Of a stretch of 64,000 nucleotides of DNA, positions 56,201 to 64,000 are shown piece by piece; position 1 is the first letter of the stretch; the number at the start of each line of letters is the position of its first letter. Position numbers and translations under genes: made by a program. The notes beneath the pieces were generated by a model. That model was given only the letters and a program-made list of their open reading frames with translations, made no database searches and was not told where the DNA came from. The stretch covers positions 1,927,501 through 1,991,500 of the forward strand of contig JBBPBK010000048.1 in assembly GCA_039720395.1 (NCBI GenBank), given 5' to 3'. This DNA comes from Liquidambar formosana (taxonomy: Eukaryota; Streptophyta; Magnoliopsida; Saxifragales; Altingiaceae).

Positions 56201-58124
56201 AAGGAGATTAAACGAGATACTGTCTATCTAGGTATGCCTTTGTTTGTTAGCAGGTCAAAAAAGAAAGCTTTTGAGCCCTTACTTCAGAAGATTACCTCTA
56301 AAGTTGCAGGATGGAAAGGGAAATGTCTATCCTTTGCTGGTAGATCAACTTTGGTGAAAACAGTGTTATCATCTATACCAGTGTACATTGCATCAATCTT
56401 CTCAATTCCTACTTCTTTGTGCTCTAGCATTGATAGTGCCCTTCGTAAGTTTTGGTGGGGCTACTCGCAAGGACATCAAAGAGGACTGCGTTTGAAAGCT
56501 TAGGATGCCATATGCAAACCTAAATCTCTTGGGGGTTTGGGCTTTAGGCGTTTTAAAGGTACCAACAAAGCTTTGTTATCTAAACTTGGCTGGACTATTG
56601 CTAGCAACTCTAGTAAACTTTGGGCTTCTTTGATGGCTTCAAAGTATTGCACCAGGAATGGCTTTTTCCACGTGGAGAAAAATTAGTCAGATTCTCACTT
56701 ATGGAAATCCGTTTTGGATTTAAGAGATTTACTGAGTAAAGGAGTTTGTTACAGGGTGGGCAATGGTAAATCCATTAATATCTGGACTGAACCTTGGGTT
56801 CCATTTACCAAAGATTTCCATGTTCTTCCTAAAGAAGAGATTGAAGAGCTCCCCTCAACTGTTGATGAACTTATTGTCCAAGGAGAGTGGAACTTGGAGC
56901 TGGTGCATCACGTCTTTGATGATACCACTGCAAGGGCTATCCTCAACTTGCCTATTTCTACTTGTGATCAACAAGATAAGGTGGTTTAGGTGGCAGCTAG
57001 ATTAAGTTCTTTTTTAGTAAAGTCCGCTTATTTTGTGGACCACCTCGAGCTATGGGGCAACTCAACACTTATGGAACGGCATAAAATTTTTATTTGGCGG
57101 ATGATCTCTAGGGCCCTCCCTACTAGAGCAGCGCTTGCTTTTCGATTTCAAATTGACGATCCTTTTTGCCCTTTTTGTTCTTCTGAGCTGGAGACGGCCA
57201 AGCGTCTCTTCTTCTTATGTCCTAGTTCACAATCTCTATGGTTTGCTAAATGGGGGATTATAACTGAAGATTTCTCTCATTTTTCTATTTCAGACTGGTG
57301 TGCCACGATTCTCAATCCTTCAGATTTTTTTATTTCTCAAGTGATAGAGGAAGACCACTTCGCTCTTTGGACTGCTTTCTTTTTGGATAGATTTTGGTGT
57401 TGTAGAAATCTTCTTATTCATGAACAACAGCCTTTTGATTCGCATAAGTTCTTGGAATCGCTTACCCAAGGTGCGCATGAGTTTCGACACGTAAATGTGC
57501 ACTTTTCGTCTGCTGGCCTTCCCATGCCTAGTCCTTGTGACAAATGGGACTGCCCCCCAGCTGGTTTTGTCAAATTTAATTTTGATGCAGTAGTTGGTAA
57601 GGATTCCTGTGTTGCTGCTTGTATTGCTAGAGATCATTCTGGTATGGTTTTAGGAGCTTGGGCCTCTATGTATCATGGGGTGGATCCTTCAGTTGCAGAA
57701 GCCTACGTTGCCAGACTTGCTGCTGTTTCAGCTCATGATAGGGGTTGGCTTTTGGTTTGTTTTGAAGGAAACGCACAAGCCATTATTAATGATATACTTT
57801 CTTGCTCTCATTCTTGCTCCTGGACTTATGATGTTGTTATTTCCGATACGAAGACATGTGTTGCCAGGTTGAGGGCCTCATTTTTCAAGAAAGTAAGTCA
57901 GTTGGCTAATGCAGCTACTTATGAATTAGGTCAATGGGCTATGGTAATGAAATTCTCTGGTTATTTGGATGCCTCCAGTCTGCCTGACGCTGTGATGAGA
58001 GCTTGCCTTGAAGATGGGTGTAGTGGTTTATAGTGTTGCTTGTCCTCTTTCTTTTTGTTCTTCTTGGTTTGTTCTTCTGTGTTTGGTTATCCTATTTTAT
58101 TTAGCGAAAAAAAAAAAAAAAAAA
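53217..58124 (+). mobile_element. L1-type LINE with target-site duplication, decayed
   Basis: Flanked by the exact 16-bp duplication GTCAACTTCAGCTCCC (53201-53216 and 58125-58140) and ending in 18 A (58107-58124). The empty site is preserved in copy A at about 8179. The 5' 800 bp is pyrimidine-rich, with no recognisable ORF1 (gag-like) of normal size. ORF2 follows. The element appears complete at both ends, perhaps lacking ORF1 through internal deletion. Confidence 0.95.
54013..58033 (+). pseudogene. LINE ORF2: endonuclease, reverse transcriptase, zf-RVT, RNase H
   Basis: ATG 54013 opens MKILSWNCRGLAHPSTI, the start of the APE-type endonuclease, with GDFNNVT (about residue 120) and FTWSNKR further on. 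A frameshift near 54750 leads into a single long frame from 54695 to 58033. This carries the reverse transcriptase (PPQKAPGPNGMSSIFYQ, FRPISFCNVMY, AFIPGRHIAEN, LRQGDPLSPFLF, YADDLIIF), then zf-RVT (FCPFCSSELETAKRLFFLC) and RNase H (KFNFDAVVGKD ... VAEAYVARLAA). At least six in-frame stops occur: 54397, 54578, 55523, 56501, 56684 and 56987. Several are TAG where tryptophan TGG is expected. Dead as a protein gene. Confidence 0.92.
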
Positions 58125-58262
58125 GTCAACTTCAGCTCCCAATAAGAATGTACTGCCTTTGTAAAGGTCAAAGATTGACTTTAACGAGGCTAAAACACTA
58201 TAAACTTGAAAACTTCCCAGTGAACTTCAGACAACGTTTGACTGAAAAAGATATAAAAATCT

Positions 58263-58400
58263 TCAATCAATGCCAACCCATTTCCTAAATGCCCGAACAA
58301 ACTCAAGCCTCTTGCTTTGAGCCTCAGTTCTAGCCTTGGATGCTTTTAAATTTCTGTAAAGATCCTTGTGAAACTTTAAGAACTCACGTTTATACATCCA
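58263..58400 (-). pseudogene. Duplicated C-terminal fragment of the PPR gene
   Basis: 46 codons ending AFRKWVGID and stop, matching 8315-8452 with one visible replacement (Val to Leu in RVEF/RLEF). Upstream the frame runs on, by chance, into copia LTR sequence for about 38 codons without an ATG. Any product would be LTR-initiated and chimeric. Almost certainly not functional. Confidence 0.9.
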
Positions 58401-59966
58401 ATTAGATTGCTTGGATAAGTGTTTAGGGTTAGGGTTTGATGGAAGCTTAAGAAGAAGAAGAGCTAAAGAGAGAAATAGAGAAGATAGGGAGAATCTAGGT
58501 AGAGATGTGTTCAGCACACTCTCTCCTTTATATACTCATGATATAAAACAGTAGCAAAAGTACAATAATACCCTTACAATAAGAAAGGTGTTGGCCTAAA
58601 TGGTTTTATCCCCGAGGTTTTGATGATAACAATACATAACAAGATGTTTAAGGACTAATGAGCAGTTAAGTGATGAATCTAGACAGGTATCAAAGCCATT
58701 CGATGTCTCAAGGATCAAGGATCAACTTGCAAAAGCAAACAAAGCACAAGTTCTTAAGAAAACAGAGCAAATGGTTCCATTATCGAGCACAAGTCTATGT
58801 GTGAAAAATTTAGGAACCCATATGTAAGATTAATTTCAATTATTGCTCACAAAAGGTTAAAAAGGGCTTAGAACTATGCTAAAATGTTTATCATAAAAGT
58901 CTAAAACAAATTGCCTAGAACATGGACTTAGTGAAAATTTCATTGTCTGAAAACAGAGAGTTTCAGACAGTTTCAGCCGGCTGAAATTGCTGTTTCAGCA
59001 GGCTGAATCTTATCAGCAGGCTGAAAATATGAACTCCCAAATATCACTCTCTCTATATTTTTCGGACGGCTCATTGAGCCGGCTGAAATGTCAGTTTGAG
59101 CCTGCTGAAAGAATGATCAGACGGCTGAAATGCAGCTTTGAGACGGCTGAATGACATGTTCTCATGTTCCATTTTTACACCCTCTCTGGAATAATCAGCA
59201 GCCTTACTCAGATGGCTGAAAGGGATATTTCAGACGGCTGAAAGATGTTTCAGCCGGCTGAAAGATGTTTCAGCCGGCTGAAACCCTCGGGGAGAAGTAT
59301 AACGGCTAGTTTTTTAACTGACATTTGAAGCATTTATTGCCCACCAAACTTCTTTTCCCGGCATTTATTGTTCCAGAACGGCTATTTTGGACCCCTTGAG
59401 TATAAATACAAGGCTTGAGCTCATTTATGAGCATTCATTAAGCTACAAACAAGAAAATCAAATACAAACCCTAATTCCTCTTGTGAGCATTCATTGAAAT
59501 CAATCAATAGCTGAAGTGTGCTTTCAATTCCTGTGTATTTACTCTTTGAGAGAGCTTTCTTTGAGCACAAAACTATCTCCAAATTCTTTGTATCAAAAGG
59601 GTTGTGTATACTTTCACTTGTAAGCACTTGAGAAGAGTGCATTTGGCTAAGTGTTGGAGAAGAACACTCAAGTTGTAAAGGTTTGCTGCTCCACCTTGAA
59701 AGAGAGTGATAGTGGATTGGTGAATCCTCAAGCGTGCTCTTGAGGCGAGGACGTAGACGGGAGGCCGAACCTCGTTATATCGTTTGCATTCTCTTTCCCT
59801 TTATCTCTTTATTATTGCATTATCTTACATTTAATCTTGCTTGCAATAATCTGATTTTTGATTGCTATAATTTCTTTTTAATTGGCCTATAACCCTATTC
59901 ACCCCCCCTCTAGGGTTATTCACTTGGGACAACAAAAGGGACCAAAATAACTCTACTGCTCTAACA
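58401..59966 (-). repeat. Truncated Ty1-copia 3' LTR, interrupted by a solo LTR
   Basis: On the minus strand it starts TGTTAGAGCAGTAGAG at 59966, right after the polypurine tract GAGGGGGAG. It is interrupted at 58589-59934 and continues 58588-58401 with a TATA-like GAGTATATAAAGGAG (about 58524-58538). It breaks off at the PPR fragment without a normal ...CA end. About 220 bp of this LTR remain. Confidence 0.8.
58589..59934 (+). mobile_element. Solo LTR (1346 bp) with GGCTGAA repeats
   Basis: Starts TGTTGGCCTAAATGG and ends CTTGGGACAACA, with the exact 5-bp duplication AAAGG at 58584-58588 and 59935-59939. It has a TATA box TATAAATA at 59401 and the C-rich CACCCCCCCTCTAGGG near the end, as in SIRE/Maximus-type copia LTRs. 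Between 58971 and 59283 GGCTGAA occurs ten times, and the 16-bp palindrome TTTCAGCCGGCTGAAA three times. No internal coding region is left, so it arose by LTR-LTR recombination. Confidence 0.85.
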
Positions 59967-59973
59967 CTCCCCC

Positions 59974-61016
59974 TCAAGCTGGAGCATAGATATAAAAAAT
60001 GCCCAGGTTAGAAGAGAACTGCTGAAAAGGAGCACGAGCTAAAGGCTTCGTGAGGATATCACCAGGCTGAAGATCGGAGTGGACATACGGAGTGACAAGC
60101 TCCTTCCGTAACAACAAGTCCCGAATAAAGTGACAATCAACCTCATTATGCTTGGTGCGCTCATGAAAGACAGGATTGTTGGCAATAAAAATAGCTGTTT
60201 GATTATCACAATACATCTCCATCGGAGTTGGAACCACAATACCCATATCACAAAGAAGAGATCGGACCCATAACAACTCAGAAGCTGTATGAGCCATAGC
60301 CCGATACTCAGCTTTTGCACTAGAACAAGCAACAACCGCTTGCTTCTTTCTACGCCAGGAACAAGATTACCTCCAACAAAAGTACAATACCCGGAGGTGG
60401 ATTAACGATCAGTACGACTACCAACCCAATCAACATCAGTGAATCCTATCACAGTCAAAGAAGGAGAGGGCTTATACAACAAGCCTCGTCCAGGCACACC
60501 TTTTAAGTAACGAAAAATTCTACACACAGCATCAAAATGAGGTTGACGTGGAGCATGCATGAACTGACTAACCACGCCAACAGCATAAGTGATATCAGGA
60601 CGAGTAACTTTCAAATAAATCAACTTCCCAACCAGGCGACGATAACGACCAACATTAGCAAACAATTTGCCTTGCTTACCATCAAGTTTAACAGTAGAAT
60701 CCATGGGAGTATCAGCAGGACGAGAACCCAAGAGACCTGTCTCTAACAAAATATCAAGAACATATTTCCGCGAAGAAAGAGAGATACCCTAAAAAGAACG
60801 GGAAACCTCAATCCCAAAGAAATATCGAAGAACACCAAGGTCTTTAGTGTGGAAATGTTGACCCAAATAGCATTTCAAAGTAGCAATACCCATAGAGTCA
60901 TTCCCAGAGATAATAATATCATCCAAATAAACAAGGAGAATAATGGTTCCCGTAGAGGAGTGACGAACAAACTGTGAACCACAGGTTTCAATCGGGGGAG
61001 GAAACTCGTGGTTCAC
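59974..61016 (-). pseudogene. Ty1-copia pol fragment: reverse transcriptase end and RNase H
   Basis: Minus strand from about 61016. It begins in the copia reverse transcriptase just before the catalytic YLDDIIISG, then LGVLRYFFGIEV. A stop follows (about 60791), then DTPMDSTVKLD, GRYRRLVGKLIYL, RPDITYAVGVVSQFMHAP and DVDWVGSRTDR, a second stop (60400-60402), and STSGYCTFVGGNL. A one-base shift near 60355 leads to AEYRAMAHTASELLWV, YCDNQTAIFIANNPVFHERTKH and the usual end IYAPA. The stop lies beside the polypurine tract. Gag, protease and integrase are absent because the neighbouring Ogre element starts at about 61017. Confidence 0.92.
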
Positions 61017-62235
61017 AGTCTGGCGACTCCACTGGGGACTAGTGGACTAGACTCAAGTAATTTATATGGGCTAATTTAATTACTTAAATTAAAATCGATC
61101 ACTTGCATATGCTTGAATGTGTGCTTACTTTATTGCATCGTGTGCGCAATTGCATTTGAATGATAGGTCGATGTATCCTTGCCTTTTTGATTGGCCTAAC
61201 CTTGACCCCGGTTCCCTTCGTTATCGGGTGTCATGTTTGTAAAGTTATCAACTCCTCTTGCTACGTACCCTTGGGTTTTACCCTTGGGTATATTAAATGG
61301 ATCAACATGTACCACTTGACTCACGCGACATCCCTCATGCCACATATGATAGGTATATGGTTGGTTCAAGCAAGTAGGGAACACTATCCTACCCTTTTAG
61401 TACATATAGTGGACTTTTTAGGACACATGGACTCGCCTAACTTAAAGTCACCATGCTTATGGAATGAAAGCATGTATGGAGAGAATATATATATGTATGG
61501 TATGTATGTATGTGTGTGTGTGTGTGGAATGAATGTATGTATGGCATGAATGTGCATTGTGGGAATGAATGTGAATGGAATGAATGACAATGCAATTCAT
61601 GTCATGATTCTTTGGGAAGATGAAACAAGGCCTTCAATATAGTGATCCAGATTCTTGCTCTTGAATGCAATTGGAGATATGAATGAATGCTATGTGGGTG
61701 GTTAATTCTAATGGGTAACATGACTTTAAAATTAATAGGCTTACATACTTTTAGTATGTCACTTTATTCCTTGCCCCAAGGGGCACCCTTAAGGATGAAG
61801 TGTCCAACTAGGAGCATGTTAAGTTTGAGCCTAATTCTTTTGTCCACCATTAGTGGTTGCATCACCACATTGTCATAGCTTTGGGAAATGTGAGTGCTTA
61901 ATTGTTTTGATTGTGCTTAATGGCTAAGGTCTAAGGTCAAGTGTTAATTCCCTATACCTTTAGTATCTCATTTCACCCTTGGACCCAAAAGTCCATTTAA
62001 AGTTGAATTTTCTAACTAGGGGCATAGCAATTTTGAACCCTTTTGCTAAAAAGTATATATATATTTGAACTAGGGGCACCTTTTTAAAGTCAAATTCTAT
62101 CAAATTTAATGCAGTCATAGAACAAAATTATTTTGGATTATGCCTAATTAAAAATTTGCTATTTAAAGAAGATTGATTGAACCTGTGGTATCTTTTTAAA
62201 AGGTTAAGTTTAGAGTGGAACCCATTGTCATCACC

Positions 62236-62754
62236 ATGGCTAGAATTAGCAATATAACATTGGAAGACGTTAAGGAGATGCCATATGTGATTGTCCAAGT
62301 TATTCATCAAGCCCAATCCGAGGTTGCGAACCATCATGATCCCGATTCAAGGGCTTCTAAGTTTAAGAGATGCCAAGCCAATTTGAAAACCCAAATTGTC
62401 AAGAAGAAGCCTCGTCAATTCACTGAACTCAACATACCGTTGAGCCATGCTTTTCAAAGAGTGGAGATCTTGGGTTTATTGGCACCACTTGATCCAATAC
62501 CTGTACCTAATCCTTTGCCTCGTTGGTTTAGAGAAAATGAGTATTGTGATTTCCATCAAAGTAAAGGACATTACACTAACCATTGTGTGAGGTTGAAGCA
62601 TGAGATTAAAGACCTTATTGACCGTGGGGCAATCACTTTCCCCAAACCAACCACCAATCCAAGTGTTCTTCAGAGGCTTCCCATGAACCCTTTCTTGGCC
62701 ACCATAAACCCATTCTCTCAATCCCAAACCACCTTCCAAAATCCCACTACATAA
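62236..62754 (+). CDS. Ogre/Tat gag-like fragment 1
   Basis: From ATG 62236 about 172 codons. It contains RQFTELNIPLSHAFQRVEIL and NPLPRWF, then the zinc knuckle CDFHQSKGHYTNHC (C-x2-H-x4-H-x4-C) and VRLKHEIKDLIDRGAI, the order found at the gag C-terminus of Tat/Ogre elements. The capsid part normally upstream is missing, and the frame stops before protease. Confidence 0.7.
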   Translation: MARISNITLEDVKEMPYVIVQVIHQAQSEVANHHDPDSRASKFKRCQANLKTQIVKKKPRQFTELNIPLSHAFQRVEILGLLAPLDPIPVPNPLPRWFRENEYCDFHQSKGHYTNHCVRLKHEIKDLIDRGAITFPKPTTNPSVLQRLPMNPFLATINPFSQSQTTFQNPTT

Positions 62755-62859
62755 ATTAATGACAACCATGAGTCTACTATTAAGAGGGCTATGGTTGGTA
62801 TGAGTCCCTAACAACCTCCGCGGTCTGTTAAGGTGCGTCGCTAACTAGACAATCCTTAT

Positions 62860-63096
62860 ATGCCCTTGGACCAAGTCTTTTACAACCTGAAAGCTGATGG
62901 TGCCTTAAAGCCTTACGCTCCAAAGCCACCACCCAATCCTTTACCTCGTTCGTACAATGAGTATCAATTTTGTGAATTCCACCAAAGCAAAGGGCATCGA
63001 ACTGATAGCTGTATGAGGTTGAGGCACGCCATTCAAAACCTTATTGACAAGAGGATTATTGCCAAGCCTAAAGCTCCCAACGAAGGCTTCACCTAA
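62860..63096 (+). CDS. Ogre/Tat gag-like fragment 2 (second zinc knuckle)
   Basis: ATG 62860, 78 codons: NPLPRSYNEYQF, then CEFHQSKGHRTDSC and MRLRHAIQNLIDKRII. This is a diverged repeat of the preceding frame's knuckle region, beginning about 100 bp after its stop. Confidence 0.65.
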   Translation: MPLDQVFYNLKADGALKPYAPKPPPNPLPRSYNEYQFCEFHQSKGHRTDSCMRLRHAIQNLIDKRIIAKPKAPNEGFT

Positions 63097-64000
63097 GCGA
63101 AGGAGACAATTCTTATGGTTCCATTCAATGATTGCTGTTACACTGGCTCTATCATGACCATTTGTGCTTAAGAGTTTAGGCGTAGTATGGATTTGGGATT
63201 TGTCCTTTTTTCTTGCTAGTTTTCTTTTGTCATTTGAGTTTTATGTGTTAGTGGGTTCTTTGAGTCTGTTATCTCTTATCATTGTTAGTTTGGCTTTCAA
63301 TTCTGTTCTTCATTCAATAAAGTGTTGCTTTTCTATCTCATTCTTCCTATCAATCAATTGACAATCAAAGTGGCATGAAAATATTTCTCAATAAGCTCCT
63401 CCTATGCTCAATGAGCAAGGGGCATGCACAATGCGTAATGAATGAACTGTAACTGATTAACTTGGAAACAATGAAAAGTTTAAAATGATAAACATGGGGA
63501 CCACTCTCCTACTCTACCACATGAAGCCATTGAAAGAAGTTCTGAAGTCTTGCAAGGATGAATTTTAAAGAACGAAAGAAGAACTTGATTGCAAAGCTCA
63601 ATTTCTAGAGATGATTTACCTTTCTCTCTATATAAAGAAAAAAGAATTGAAAAAAAAAATTGAAGAAGAAAGAGAGTGGATAGATCAAACATACATTTAA
63701 GAGCACCAAAGAAGATCAAGTGCAATCAAAGAAGACCTTGTGATTAAGAAGACTACATCATCAGTTCGAGGAATGCAAAGAAGAGTTCAAGTACATCATC
63801 CGTTCGAGGAATGCAAAGAAGAATTCAAGCCAAGTTGGGGTGGTCTCTATGTGGTTATGTGAAAAGCTTAAGCCCGCTAGGTCAAAAACCTGTAAAGGCG
63901 ACCTAGGCAAAAGTCAGGGCATTTGAAAAAAGAGAATGATGAATGTTTTGAACTACGAAGACTTGATTCTCCACTAAAAGAAAATATTGCTTGTTCACAC
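63097..64000 (+). other. 3' untranslated part of the Ogre-like element
   Basis: Non-coding. Includes two copies of CATC(A/C)(G/T)TTCGAGGAATGCAAAGAAGA-type sequence (63751 and 63797) and the Ogre end motif at 63873-63930. The window ends inside the element or its flank. Confidence 0.5.

Larger units (their letters stand above)
49574..58400. repeat. Segmental duplication, copy B (with LINE insertion)
   Basis: Direct duplicate of 4166-8452. Excluding the 4.9-kb LINE and one target repeat it is about 3.9 kb. It has only a short piece of the palindromic MITE (49815-49860) and lacks about 150 bp of copy A near 7215-7365. It ends mid-codon-series in the PPR gene at TTTATACATCCA (58389-58400), where copia LTR sequence takes over. 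Confidence 0.9.
61017..64000 (+). mobile_element. Internally deleted Ogre/Tat-like Ty3-gypsy element (5' LTR missing)
   Basis: Starts with the primer-binding-type sequence TGGCGACTCCACTGGGGAC (61021-61039), usual for Ogre (Tat lineage, tRNA-Arg primer). A long AT-rich leader and two gag-like zinc-knuckle frames follow. At 63873-63930 the sequence GCTAGGTCAAAAACCTGTAA ... CCTAGGCAAAAGTCAGGGC is characteristic of the 3' untranslated part of Ogre elements. Pol is missing. The right end lies beyond the window. Confidence 0.75.

Noticed and set aside
58263..58517. 84-codon chimeric frame of LTR plus PPR tail as a gene
   Set aside because: No ATG at its beginning, the first half is LTR sequence and the second a truncated copy of the last 46 PPR codons.
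61160..61549. 129-codon frame at the start of the Ogre-like element
   Set aside because: No similarity to gag or to any Ogre ORF1 that I recognise, ends in a TATG-repeat, and starts without support; left as leader sequence.

Overview
The window is nuclear DNA of a woody or otherwise repeat-rich flowering plant, very probably a eudicot. It is AT-rich, has long introns-and-TE type spacing, a P-class pentatricopeptide-repeat (PPR) gene, the 3' end of a CC-NBS-LRR type resistance gene, and plant-type transposons of nearly every class (Stowaway, Tourist, CACTA, hAT, foldback Mutator-like, L1-type LINEs, SINEs, Ty1-copia, Ty3-gypsy of Tat/Ogre type). The species cannot be named from the sequence.

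Host genes are few. A frameshifted NBS-LRR tail lies at 2-312. An intact gene for a small, hydrophobic, unrecognised membrane protein lies at 3098-3670 (+), and a second intact paralogue at 13476-14075 (-). Three further copies are dead: about 6250-6760, 42888-44982 (split by a hAT element) and 51404-51949. The only large host gene is the PPR gene at 8315-10462 (-), with a 5' leader reaching about 11200. A possible first exon of an unknown gene sits at about 41040-41412 (-).

The architecture is dominated by a direct segmental duplication: 4166-8452 recurs at 49574-58400. It carries one dead membrane-protein copy, an unidentified conserved reading frame and the last 46 codons of the PPR gene. 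The second copy was later interrupted by a LINE (53217-58124) with a clear 16-bp target-site duplication. It ends exactly where a truncated copia LTR starts, and that LTR holds a 1.35-kb solo LTR with its own 5-bp duplication.

Between the duplicates: 11-20 kb carries MITEs and foldback elements. 20.6-24.3 kb holds a degenerate tandem array (unit about 110-145 bp) interrupted by a hAT, a Stowaway and a foldback Mutator-like element. 24.3-27 kb has short remnants of the membrane-gene 5' end and more MITEs. 28173-33013 is a complete but pol-less LTR retrotransposon. 36099-38779 is a foldback element with a LINE 3' half inside. 45.1-48.6 kb is a second, better preserved array of the same tandem repeat, with an anomalous GC/poly-G stretch at 48418-48477. 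From 61.0 kb to the end is an internally deleted Ogre/Tat-like gypsy element.

The most unusual items are the lineage-specific-looking membrane-protein family, the twin tandem arrays of one repeat family, and a 174-bp palindromic element whose best-preserved copies all sit inside (TA)n microsatellites. No operon-like or multi-gene functional system was found.
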